A stretch of 64,000 nt of DNA from Ewingella sp963519305 (GTDB taxonomy: Bacteria > Pseudomonadota > Gammaproteobacteria > Enterobacterales > Enterobacteriaceae). Each line of letters begins with the position of its first letter. Within the stretch, counting starts at the first letter, position 1. The notes under the pieces were generated by a model. It ran no database searches. It was not told the DNA's origin and worked only from the letters and a program-made list of their open reading frames with translations. The position numbers and the translations under genes are program-made. This document shows positions 52,943-61,155 of this stretch, piece by piece. The stretch lies in NCBI GenBank assembly GCA_963519305.1, contig CAUQMS010000001.1, forward strand, positions 248,001-312,000. The letters run 5' to 3'.

Positions 52943-55900
52943 GTGAAATCTTTTTATTCCTCTTTTCAATTTTCTCCTGCCGGGATTAATGCTGCTGCGG
53001 CGATTTATGGTGTTGAGGGGGCTGCCCCTGAAAACGCAAAAATCCTCTACCTGGGCTGCGGCAGGGGTTCACATCTTATTCGACATGCTGTTGCGAACCC
53101 TCTTAGTACGTGCATTGGAATAGACCTCGAGCCAGATAATGTTACGTTGGGTCAGGCCGTTATTTCTGCCCGCGGGATTGAAAATGCGCATTTATATTGC
53201 ATAGAGATGCAGGACATATTGTCTGTTGATCCCGGCAAGTTTGATTATATTGTCATTCATCATCTCTTCAGCCTGCTGGACAGTGAAACGCGTCATGCAT
53301 TATTAAATTTCTGCGAAAAGCATTTAACCCCACAGGGCATTCTGGCGATTAAATGGAATACATTACCGGGTGCGCAGGTTACAGATACGCTGCGTGAGGC
53401 TATTGCATTGCATAGTCAGCATGCTTACAGCGATGAAGAGAAGCTTTCATCGGCTAAAGCGATGCTGGCATTTATGGATATAGCCCAGACTGACGGGGTA
53501 CTCAAAGAGCGGATCACGGAAGCGTTAGAGTTATCGGATACCGAACTGGCGGTTCGTTATATTTATAATAAAAATGATGCCAGCTATATATATGATTTCA
53601 ATAATGAAATAACGGCATCACCGCTCAGGCTTATCGGTGATGTGGCGCCTCAGTATGAGATGGCTCAGCATTACTGCAAGGATATTGCGCTGGTACATTC
53701 TACGGCGGCGGGCTCATTCGATAAAATTACCGCTCAGCAGTATCTCGATTTCGCGGTAGACCGTCAGGTTCGCTTTAGCCTGATCGTTTCAAAGAACAAT
53801 CAGTCAACTATCCATGATTACCCGCAAATGCAGGTCGTTGAAAAGCTGCATTGGGCAGGAAATTACCAGCGCCGGATTGAATCAAAAAATTTCTATAATC
53901 GCCAGGGAGAATCGCTGACGTCAGATAACGAACTCTTAGGACGTATTCTGGATGTTATCGGTGACAGTTGGCCGTTGAGTATCAGCAGTCAGCAAATTAT
54001 AAAAAACACATTTTTGCCGGAAGAACCTGAAGAGCATGAAGAGAAGGTGATAAAAACGCTGTCTGCGTTTTATATCGAAAACGTTCCCGGTATTTACACG
54101 TCTCTGAATGCATCACCTTATAACCAATCGTCTTTTGGTAGCCTGAAGCTGATTTATAAACTGACGGACATCAGGTGGCCTGAGTCGGGCGAAATTGAGT
54201 TAGAAAACCTGTGGGGTGAACCCGCCCTGTTGACGAGAAATGAATTTGCTTTTATCGAGTCTGGTCTGCGTATCTGCGATGAACAAGATTATACGCTGGC
54301 GATGGATCTGGTCAGTAAAGGGTTGTTAACCGGGTCAGATATCGCCTGGTTGCGTTTATATCAGCAATCTGTGGCCTTGCAGGATGTGGATATCGTCAGA
54401 CGCCGGATTTCAAGCCTCATGCTGTTTTCCGGTAGCACCAAAAATGGCGGCTTCCGCAAAGATCACGCCGGTCATAAAAATCAGAATAAGAAATCCGGCA
54501 ATGACGTTGCCCTGAAAGCATTGGACAAAGTGAAAGGGTTATTTCTTTCCGGTCATATTCAGGAATCTTTTGAGGCGATTCGCGACCTTATGGCTAATCA
54601 CCCGGAAAGTGTCGAATTACTGCGTGATGCGGCCATTATTTATCATCAGGCTAACGATGTTGATGAGGCCTTGAAATGCCTGACCACCGGGTTGTCACTC
54701 AATTCTGAATTGTTCGAGTTTTATAGCGGAATGGCGCAGTGTCTCTCAAAGAAAAACGATCGTTTCTATCCGAAGAAAGTTGCGCAGCATCTTCTGCGTA
54801 TTTACCCGACGAAAGGGGAAGCGTGGGATTTACTGGGTAAAATTTACAGCGACCTGCGCAATAGCCTTAAATATGAATACTGTGCCCGTAAGGCAGTTGA
54901 TGCGAACGGTAACAATGCCGGGTATTTGCTGAAATTAGGTAACGTGCTGAGTGAACGTAATCAGATGCGTGAAGCCAGAGGATATCTGGAAAAAGGCGTG
55001 AGATTATCTGAATCAACGACCAATTATTTTGCCAACTACAGCAACATGCTGTTTATCGTTTTGCATGACCATGAGTGCTCGCCAGAAGAGATCCTTTTTG
55101 AGCATCAAAAATATGGTCAGAAACTCACTCAGTGGGCAAAAAATAAACGCATTAAACCGCAGGCCGTGACGACAGAGCGTTCCCGTTTGCGCATTGGTTT
55201 TGTGTCAGGTGATTTCCGGGACCACCCGGTCAGTAACTTCCTTTATCCCGTCATAAGTTCAATTGATAAAACCCGGTTTGATGTGATTGGCTATAACGTT
55301 TCGCCCTCTAGTGACAGCCATACAAAACTGTATTGTGCACTGTCAACTGAGTGGCATGAGGTACAAACGTTAAGCCACATTGAGCTGGCGACACAAATCA
55401 AAGCTGATGAAATTGATATCCTGATCGATTTGTCCGGACACACGGCGTACAACCGGTTGCCGGTATTCGGCCTGAAACCAGCCCCCGTTCAGATGTCTTG
55501 GTTGGGGTATCCGGGAACCACCGGCATACAAGAGATGGATTACTATTTAATTGATAAAAATTTCGCAGAGCCCGGCGTATTGGATAAGCAGTTTATTGAG
55601 AAACTGGCGTATTTACCTGCCGCTAAGCCATTTGAACAATCAGGCTACAGTGGCGAGATTAATCCTCTCCCTGCGCTGGAAAACGGCCACATCACTTTCG
55701 GCAGCTTTAACAGACCACAAAAAATAACCCCAGTGGTATTGGACTGTTGGGCAAAAATATTAATTCAGCTACCAAAAGCAAAATTCCTTCTGGCCTCGAT
55801 GAGCGATCAGGAAATGATCACCCATTTCACGCATGAACTGGAAAAACGCGGGGTACCAAACCATCAGATTATGACGCGTTTGAAACTTGGCTTTGTCGAC

Positions 55901-56293
55901 TACCTGAATATGCACAACGAGGTCGATATTCTTCTCGATACCTTCCCATACACAGGCGGAACCACGGTCAGCCATGCTTATGTTATGGGCGTTCCGACGC
56001 TGACGTGCGTGGGTGACACCCTCGTTTCCCGCCAGGCAGGCGCCATCATGGGGCATCTTGGGCTTCATGACTTCATTGCGCAGAGCGAAGAGGAATATGT
56101 TGCTAAGGCGATCGCTCTGGACCAACAGTATGAGTATCTCAATACGTTACGTCTGACGATGCGTGACCGCTTAAAAGAAATAGAACAGCGCGTTGATAGC
56201 CTGGCGTGGTATTTCGAACAAGTCATGGAAATGGCATGGCAGCAGCATGAGAAAGGCCTTGCGCCAGAACCCATCGTTTTGCCGACCGTGTGA
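52943..56293 (+). CDS. Methyltransferase-TPR-GT41 glycosyltransferase fusion, probable flagellin glycosyltransferase
   Basis: Three-part protein of 1116 residues, starting at GTG 52943 with AAGG 8 nt upstream. Residues ~10-180 are a class I SAM-dependent methyltransferase with motif I at 34-44 (ILYLGCGRGSH) and an acidic motif II (GIDLEPDN). Residues ~180-500 look like a methyltransferase-associated regulatory region. Residues ~520-735 are TPR-like helical repeats. From ~748 to the end is a glycosyltransferase of the OGT/SPINDLY type (GT41): GFVSGDFRDHPVSNF holds the catalytic-type His, GSFNRPQKITP the UDP-binding Lys, and LLDTFPYTGGTTVSHAYVMG plus LVSRQAGAIMGHLGL the nucleotide-sugar pocket. 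GT41 enzymes O-glycosylate Ser/Thr. The setting after the flagellar genes and before a sugar aminotransferase points to flagellin as acceptor; this is inference. The gene looks AT-richer than its neighbours, so it may have been acquired. Confidence 0.85.
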   Translation: MKSFYSSFQFSPAGINAAAAIYGVEGAAPENAKILYLGCGRGSHLIRHAVANPLSTCIGIDLEPDNVTLGQAVISARGIENAHLYCIEMQDILSVDPGKFDYIVIHHLFSLLDSETRHALLNFCEKHLTPQGILAIKWNTLPGAQVTDTLREAIALHSQHAYSDEEKLSSAKAMLAFMDIAQTDGVLKERITEALELSDTELAVRYIYNKNDASYIYDFNNEITASPLRLIGDVAPQYEMAQHYCKDIALVHSTAAGSFDKITAQQYLDFAVDRQVRFSLIVSKNNQSTIHDYPQMQVVEKLHWAGNYQRRIESKNFYNRQGESLTSDNELLGRILDVIGDSWPLSISSQQIIKNTFLPEEPEEHEEKVIKTLSAFYIENVPGIYTSLNASPYNQSSFGSLKLIYKLTDIRWPESGEIELENLWGEPALLTRNEFAFIESGLRICDEQDYTLAMDLVSKGLLTGSDIAWLRLYQQSVALQDVDIVRRRISSLMLFSGSTKNGGFRKDHAGHKNQNKKSGNDVALKALDKVKGLFLSGHIQESFEAIRDLMANHPESVELLRDAAIIYHQANDVDEALKCLTTGLSLNSELFEFYSGMAQCLSKKNDRFYPKKVAQHLLRIYPTKGEAWDLLGKIYSDLRNSLKYEYCARKAVDANGNNAGYLLKLGNVLSERNQMREARGYLEKGVRLSESTTNYFANYSNMLFIVLHDHECSPEEILFEHQKYGQKLTQWAKNKRIKPQAVTTERSRLRIGFVSGDFRDHPVSNFLYPVISSIDKTRFDVIGYNVSPSSDSHTKLYCALSTEWHEVQTLSHIELATQIKADEIDILIDLSGHTAYNRLPVFGLKPAPVQMSWLGYPGTTGIQEMDYYLIDKNFAEPGVLDKQFIEKLAYLPAAKPFEQSGYSGEINPLPALENGHITFGSFNRPQKITPVVLDCWAKILIQLPKAKFLLASMSDQEMITHFTHELEKRGVPNHQIMTRLKLGFVDYLNMHNEVDILLDTFPYTGGTTVSHAYVMGVPTLTCVGDTLVSRQAGAIMGHLGLHDFIAQSEEEYVAKAIALDQQYEYLNTLRLTMRDRLKEIEQRVDSLAWYFEQVMEMAWQQHEKGLAPEPIVLPTV

Positions 56294-56300
56294 TGTTCAC

Positions 56301-56319
56301 CGCCGCGTACAGCGCGGCG
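56301..56319 (+). other. Hairpin between glycosyltransferase and aminotransferase genes
   Basis: CGCCGCG-TACAG-CGCGGCG is a perfect, GC-only 7-bp stem 8 nt after the glycosyltransferase stop and 44 nt before the next ATG. The tail AAAATTCCTTTT lacks an immediate U-run, so it may act as an attenuator or a 3' end stabiliser. Confidence 0.6.
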
Positions 56320-56363
56320 AAAATTCCTTTTATAATAATAATTCCCTCTGGATAAATGCCATC

Positions 56364-57506
56364 ATGGAAAAGAATATCTTTGTCACTCGCCCATTATTAC
56401 CGCCACTGGATGAGTTTATTCCGTATCTTGAGAATATTTGGGAGAGCCAGCATTTGACCAATGCCGGGCCATACCATCAGCAACTTGAACAGGAATTGGC
56501 GGATTATCTGGGCGTTGAGCATTTATGCTTATTCTCCAACGGCACGATTGCATTGCTGACAGCTTTCCAGGCGCTGGGGATCACCGGTGAAGTGATCACA
56601 ACGCCCTATTCCTTCGTCGCGACAGCACATTCGCTATTATGGAATGGCCTGAAGCCGGTGTTTGTTGATACCGATCCTGAGACATTTAATCTGGATGCAG
56701 AAAAGTTAGAGCAGGCCATTACCCCAGCGACGACGGCTATTCTGCCGGTTCACTGTTATGGTATTCCTTGTGATACCGCGCGAATTCAGGAAATTGCCGA
56801 TGCCTATGGGCTTAAAGTTATCTATGATGCAGCCCACGCGTTTGGGGTAAAAAAGCAGGGGGTGAGTGTGCTGCGCGAAGGCGATCTTTCTATTCTGAGT
56901 TTCCATGCCACCAAAGTCTTCAATACCATCGAAGGCGGCGCGATTATTTGTCGGGACGCCAAAATGAAACAGCGCATTGATTATCTCAAAAACTTTGGTT
57001 TCGTTAATGAAACGACGGTTGTCGCAGCAGGTATTAATGGCAAGATGAATGAGCTGCAGGCGGCTTATGGTCTTCTTCAGTTACAGCATATCAATAAGGC
57101 TCTGGCAGAGCGTGGCAGGCTGTACAGCCGCTATCAAATGTTGCTTTCAGGGATCACCGGGATCTCGTTAATGTCTGTTCCTGAAAATGTAACATGGAAT
57201 CATGCTTATTATCCGATTATGGTGAATGAAGAATTTGGTCTAAGCCGCGATACACTTTATGAGTTACTCAAAGATAACAAGATCATGGCTCGACGCTATT
57301 TCTATCCTTTAATCAGCACGTTTTATATGTACAAATCGGCAAAGAGTGCGAAGAGAGAAAATCTGCCTGTCGCGCATCAGCTGGCCGATAAAGTGATCTG
57401 TTTGCCTTTATATCCCGGTCTTGAAGACGAAGTACAAGATAAAATTGCCGGATTAATTAATCATGCCAGCGTGGTTTCAGCAGTGCCTTTAGCTGCCGGG
57501 TTGTAA
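56364..57506 (+). CDS. DegT/DnrJ/EryC1-family sugar aminotransferase
   Basis: PLP-dependent enzyme of 380 residues. ATG 56364 is used; the open frame further upstream overlaps the previous gene and is basic and Asn-rich, hence not coding. The PLP Lys lies in SFHATKVFNTIEGG (~residue 185) and the phosphate/PLP contacts in LFSNGTIAL, TTPYSFVAT and YDAAHAFG. The family transaminates keto-sugars linked to dTDP or UDP. The FHATKVFNTIEGG form resembles enzymes such as VioA and FdtB that make 4- or 3-amino-dideoxyhexoses, but the exact product cannot be read from sequence. With the GT41 fusion upstream it probably supplies an amino sugar for flagellin. The other nucleotide-sugar genes are not in the window. 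Confidence 0.85.
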   Translation: MEKNIFVTRPLLPPLDEFIPYLENIWESQHLTNAGPYHQQLEQELADYLGVEHLCLFSNGTIALLTAFQALGITGEVITTPYSFVATAHSLLWNGLKPVFVDTDPETFNLDAEKLEQAITPATTAILPVHCYGIPCDTARIQEIADAYGLKVIYDAAHAFGVKKQGVSVLREGDLSILSFHATKVFNTIEGGAIICRDAKMKQRIDYLKNFGFVNETTVVAAGINGKMNELQAAYGLLQLQHINKALAERGRLYSRYQMLLSGITGISLMSVPENVTWNHAYYPIMVNEEFGLSRDTLYELLKDNKIMARRYFYPLISTFYMYKSAKSAKRENLPVAHQLADKVICLPLYPGLEDEVQDKIAGLINHASVVSAVPLAAGL

Positions 57507-57510
57507 AGAC

Positions 57511-57642
57511 GGTGAAACACACAAAGCAGAACCTCAGCCTGAGCCAACTCGCTAGCCCACACGCCCCGGGCTAAATGGGAGGCTGAGATTTATGCGGTGA
57601 GCCGAGATATGCCCCTGTTTCCAGGTCTATAGTTGTTTCACC
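57511..57642. repeat. Nested inverted-repeat element between aminotransferase gene and chbG
   Basis: An outer inverted repeat GGTGAAACA (57511-57519) / TGTTTCACC (57634-57642) bounds 132 bp. Inside are CTCAGCCT (57533-57540) / AGGCTGAG (57580-57587) and, within that, TAGCCC (57553-57558) / GGGCTA (57568-57573). It fills almost the whole gap between two convergent genes. The size resembles intergenic palindromic repeats such as ERIC (127 bp), but I do not recognise the ERIC core. It could be a MITE-like repeat or a bidirectional terminator. Confidence 0.6.
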
Positions 57643-57649
57643 CTAATTC

Positions 57650-58408
57650 CTACAAATCCCTGAACGATCCCAGCCTGAATCCGTATTCACTGATTGCCTG
57701 TTTTAATGAGGCGGATGTCAGCACTTCCAGTTCGGTGAGGCGTGGGTAGCAATATTTGCTGGCGAGGAGGGTGTTGTCGATAAAGGACGGGTGGCACATG
57801 ATCTCTAATGAGCGCTCCTGCCGTTGTGTCGCGTTATCCAGAATATTCAGAAACAGCTCTTCGGTGATGGCGTTGCCATAGAATCCACTGTCAAAACCCT
57901 GAGAGCTCCGGGCGCCGGCCAGCGTGATGTTGTCTTTTTTAACCGCATCACGGTCAATACGCAGGGGCAGATTTTTCTCTTTCGCAAAGGCTTCCACGAG
58001 CGGGAATATCTGCGGGATCATATGGACATGATGGTGGCTGTCGATGTGGGTGGGGGGCCTGCCAAAAAGCGCGATAAAGCGCGCAAACTGACATGCCAGC
58101 TCCTGTTCAATCTCATCCAGCGACAGGGTTCCTGCCTCGGCGACTTCCCAGATCCATTTGCCCAGTTCGCCGTTACGTACCAGAGAAGGCATCGGTGAAA
58201 AAGGGCGTCCGAGCGTCAGAACAAAGTGCATCCCTACAGCCAGATCCGGGGTTGCGGTGCTAAGTGCAGCGGCGTGTTCCACTGCCGCCGTATTCATCAT
58301 GGCGGTGGTAGATGTCACAACGCCGTGATTAAAGGCTTCGATAATGCCGTAGTTTTGGGCTTTGCATAGGCCAAAATCGTCCGCATTAACAATCAGTAGT
58401 TTGTCCAT
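57650..58408 (-). CDS. chbG: ChbG, chitooligosaccharide deacetylase
   Basis: Last gene of the chb operon, 252 residues, YdjC-like family. It removes one acetyl group from chitobiose (or its 6-phosphate) and chitotriose, which is needed both to make the inducer for ChbR and for ChbF to hydrolyse the sugar. The metal-binding motifs are NADDFG (residues 8-13) and HIDSHHHVH (~122-130). It is cytoplasmic, with no signal peptide. It follows chbF by 42 nt. Confidence 0.94.
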   Translation of the reverse strand: MDKLLIVNADDFGLCKAQNYGIIEAFNHGVVTSTTAMMNTAAVEHAAALSTATPDLAVGMHFVLTLGRPFSPMPSLVRNGELGKWIWEVAEAGTLSLDEIEQELACQFARFIALFGRPPTHIDSHHHVHMIPQIFPLVEAFAKEKNLPLRIDRDAVKKDNITLAGARSSQGFDSGFYGNAITEELFLNILDNATQRQERSLEIMCHPSFIDNTLLASKYCYPRLTELEVLTSASLKQAISEYGFRLGSFRDL

Positions 58409-58450
58409 AAAGGCCTCTTTACCTTGCCTCCCTTTGCGGGAGGCGGCAGA

Positions 58451-59794
58451 TCATTTCAGTGTGGCAATGGTTTCAGCAAAGTTAGGCAGCAGCGCTTCAT
58501 GGGCTAATAACAGCGCACGTGCCAGCTTCTCAGCATCTTTATCCGAATGTATCAGCGGGCTCAGGTTCAGTGCCAACAGAACGTCATTAAATTTACCACT
58601 CAGCGCTGCTTCACTGGCGGCTATCTCAAATCCCTTGATGGTATAAATCAGCCCAAGCACTTTTTCATCGAAGTGGGTGATGCGCGGATGCGGCTTAGCG
58701 CCATCGCGACCAATAGTGCAGGTCATTTCGATTGCCCAGTCAGCCGGGATATTATCAATGTGGCCATTGTGCGGGAAGTTGACGTACTGCTCGGTCTGCT
58801 TGTCATTGTAAATAGCACTGATCACTTCACAGGCGGCGTCGGAGTAGTAAGCACCGCCACGCAGTTCAAGCTCTTTCGGTTTTACATTAAGCTCAGGATC
58901 TTTATAAAGTTCAAACAGCTGTTTTTCCACTTTTTGTACGACCGTCGCGCGTGCGCCACCTTTGTAGAATTCACCCATTTCAATGGCCAGCATCTCTTTC
59001 TGCTTAAAATAGTACAGCAGGTAAGAGCAGGGCAGAAGGTTCAGGGAGCGGATCAGACCTTCGCTAAACGGCAGGTCGAAAATGTTTTTAACCGAACCCG
59101 CCGTCAGCGTGCCGGAAGCGACACCGTCCAGCAGCTCGGCGAAGCGTGATTCGCCATTCACGATGACATCTTTAATAAACACCATGTGGTTAAGGCCGAA
59201 GAGGTCAATCGACAAGTCATCCTGTGGCTGAAGTTTCAGCACATCCTGAATAAACATCTTCATGCCCACCGGGATATTGCAGACGCCGATGAATTTCTTG
59301 AATTGGGTATGACCGAATACCGCTTCGGTCACCATACCGGCCGGATTGGTGAAGTTGATCACCCAGGCGTCCGGGCAGATCTCTTCGACATCTTTAATGA
59401 TGTCAAAAATCACCGGGATGGTACGTAAGCCTTTAAACAGGCCGCCAGCACCGTTGGTTTCCTGGCCCAGATAGCCGTGACTTAAGGGAATACGTTCATC
59501 CAGTTCGCGCGCTTTTAACTGGCCCACGCGCAGCTGGGTGGTAACAAAGTCAGCGTTTGCCAGTGCTTCCCGGCGGTTCAACGTTTTATGCAGTGTGATT
59601 GGCAGTCCTGCACGTTTAATCATGCGCAGGCAAAGATCAAAGATAATATCCTGTTTCTCTTTCCCGGCTTCAATATCGACCAGCCATAATTCAGTGACCG
59701 GTAATTCATCATAACGTTTAATAAAGCCTTCGAGTAATTCAGGAGTGTAGCTGCTTCCGCCACCGATAGTAACGACTTTCAGTTTTTTGATCAT
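58451..59794 (-). CDS. chbF: ChbF, 6-phospho-beta-glucosidase (GH4)
   Basis: NAD- and metal-dependent glycosidase of 447 residues that cleaves phosphorylated chitobiose/cellobiose in the cytoplasm. The N terminus holds the NAD-binding loop VVTIGGGSSYTPELLEGF. The GH4 metal and catalytic blocks follow: NFTNPAGMVTEAV, GVCNIPVGMK, DLFGLNHM and YYSDAACEVISAIYND. The start has GGGAG upstream. A 99-bp spacer with an inverted repeat separates it from chbR. Confidence 0.95.
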   Translation of the reverse strand: MIKKLKVVTIGGGSSYTPELLEGFIKRYDELPVTELWLVDIEAGKEKQDIIFDLCLRMIKRAGLPITLHKTLNRREALANADFVTTQLRVGQLKARELDERIPLSHGYLGQETNGAGGLFKGLRTIPVIFDIIKDVEEICPDAWVINFTNPAGMVTEAVFGHTQFKKFIGVCNIPVGMKMFIQDVLKLQPQDDLSIDLFGLNHMVFIKDVIVNGESRFAELLDGVASGTLTAGSVKNIFDLPFSEGLIRSLNLLPCSYLLYYFKQKEMLAIEMGEFYKGGARATVVQKVEKQLFELYKDPELNVKPKELELRGGAYYSDAACEVISAIYNDKQTEQYVNFPHNGHIDNIPADWAIEMTCTIGRDGAKPHPRITHFDEKVLGLIYTIKGFEIAASEAALSGKFNDVLLALNLSPLIHSDKDAEKLARALLLAHEALLPNFAETIATLK

Positions 59795-59857
59795 AGGGGC
59801 TCCCGTGCAAAGTTAATGCACTTAAAATTAAACAAAACGAGATATATGAATGTTTGA

Positions 59858-59888
59858 ATATGATTAATGAATGTCCATTAATTCATAT
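59858..59888 (-). other. Inverted repeat in the chbR-chbF spacer
   Basis: ATATGATTAATG (59858-59869) pairs with CATTAATTCATAT (59876-59888) with one bulged T and a 6-nt loop. The AT-only stem, in the middle of the operon, could be a processing or attenuation site or an operator. Confidence 0.5.
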
Positions 59889-59893
59889 ACTCA

Positions 59894-60730
59894 TTAGTTA
59901 ATGCTGAATAACTCTTTTCTGTAATGCTTCGGTGTAAAAGACGTGAGCTTTTTAAAGTTTTTAATAAACATACTCGGGCTGCTGTAGCCTGATTCAAAAG
60001 CTATATCTGTTATCGAATAGTTAGTGATCTCCAGCTGCTTTTTGGCAAAATTAATGCGGATCTCATTAATGATCTGCATCGGTGTTTTACCATAGTGGCG
60101 CTGGGTGGCGCGGGTCAGATACTCCTGCGACTTACCGGACAACTGCACCATTGTCGGTAAGGCTTTATCACCGAACTGCGTTTTGTCATGCATCATCTCG
60201 ACAGTGTTTTTGAGCCACTCAGGAATATCCGTCGGTATCTCTGACTCGCGATGATGGCGTAACCGGTTGACGATATAAAACGTCACCATCTCCAGAAACT
60301 CATTAAATTCACCGTTTCTGAAGTTGAGTGAGGCCACCATCGACTCAATAAACGTCAGAAACTCACTCTTGATTTTATAAACCTGCGAGGCCACAAACCG
60401 GGAAGGCAATAACGTCAGATAGTGCTGTTCGAAAAATGCCTTGCTAATACCTACATTCAGAATCCGGGTCGGGCCAAACTCATAGAAGCTTTGATGGTGC
60501 GAACCCAATGGGATGAACGCAAAATCTCCGCGTTCCAACAGCACCCGTTTGCCATTAATCTGCTGGTAATAGCGTCCGGTCAGGACGATGGTGAATTCGT
60601 AGTAGTCGTGCTCATGCAACCCGGAAATACTTTCTACTTTATTGTAGATAAACATATGGAAGTTCTGACCGTCGAACAGTTGATCTTCACGTGCTGTTTT
60701 GATTTCCATACTCAATAACTGTGGCTGCAT
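59894..60730 (-). CDS. chbR: ChbR, AraC-type regulator of the chb operon
   Basis: Dual repressor/activator of chbBCARFG, 278 residues. ATG 60730 is chosen: GGGAG lies 6 nt upstream, and the E. coli protein starts at the same place (MQP). The N-terminal cupin-type sensor domain contains GLHEHDYYEFTIVLTGRYYQ and GDFAFIPLGSHHQSFYEFG. The C-terminal pair of helix-turn-helices contains SQEYLTRATQRHYGKTPMQI and DIAFESGYSSPSMFIKNFKK. It lies inside the operon it controls. In E. coli the inducer is monoacetylated chitobiose 6-phosphate. Confidence 0.95.
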   Translation of the reverse strand: MQPQLLSMEIKTAREDQLFDGQNFHMFIYNKVESISGLHEHDYYEFTIVLTGRYYQQINGKRVLLERGDFAFIPLGSHHQSFYEFGPTRILNVGISKAFFEQHYLTLLPSRFVASQVYKIKSEFLTFIESMVASLNFRNGEFNEFLEMVTFYIVNRLRHHRESEIPTDIPEWLKNTVEMMHDKTQFGDKALPTMVQLSGKSQEYLTRATQRHYGKTPMQIINEIRINFAKKQLEITNYSITDIAFESGYSSPSMFIKNFKKLTSFTPKHYRKELFSIN

Positions 60731-60744
60731 GATAACTCCCAACA

Positions 60745-61092
60745 CTATTTTATTTTTTCATGAAGCTCAATCAATTCCGTGATTAACTCACGCGCCAGCA
60801 TCGAGGTCATCAGGTGGTCCTGGGCATGAACCAGAATCAGGCTGACTTTCATTTTGCCTTCGCCCATATCGTCTTCAATCAGTTTTGTCTGCACCAGATG
60901 CGCTTCATTCAGCGACTGGCGGGACTGGTCCATCAATGCGCTAGCCTGTGCAAAATCGCCTTCTTTGGCTTTTTTCAGTGCGGAATACGCCAGACTGCGG
61001 GCCTGTCCGGAGTTAATGATTAACCCCATGACGACTTCTTCGAGTTCCTGCATGTCATCTTCGGTTGCAACAATGCTGTCTAAATCAATCAT
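60745..61092 (-). CDS. chbA: ChbA, chitobiose-specific PTS EIIA
   Basis: Phosphocarrier of 115 residues, lactose/cellobiose-type EIIA, an all-helical trimer. The phosphorylated His is in LILVHAQDHLMTSM (first His), and the buried Asp of this family sits in the same helix. It receives phosphate from HPr and passes it to ChbB. The gene lies 63 bp after chbC, with a hairpin between them. Confidence 0.95.
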   Translation of the reverse strand: MIDLDSIVATEDDMQELEEVVMGLIINSGQARSLAYSALKKAKEGDFAQASALMDQSRQSLNEAHLVQTKLIEDDMGEGKMKVSLILVHAQDHLMTSMLARELITELIELHEKIK

Positions 61093-61118
61093 CTTTATCT
61101 CTCCGTGATAGCCGGTTA

Positions 61119-61147
61119 GCAGCGGGAAGGTTGCGTATTCCCGCTGC
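61119..61147 (-). other. Hairpin between chbC and chbA
   Basis: GCAGCGGGAA (61119-61128) pairs perfectly with TTCCCGCTGC (61138-61147), a 10-bp stem with a 9-nt loop. There is no U-run. It probably adjusts relative expression or stability of the chbBC and chbA parts of the transcript. Confidence 0.65.
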
Positions 61148-61155
61148 AGGCCAGA

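Noticed and set aside
56193..56363. N-terminal extension of the aminotransferase overlapping the glycosyltransferase gene
   Set aside because: Basic, Trp/Asn-rich and out of frame with the previous gene; family proteins begin near MEKNIFVTRPLLPP.
57511..57642. ERIC element
   Set aside because: The length is close to 127 bp, but the typical ERIC core and ends are not recognised; kept as an unnamed inverted-repeat element.
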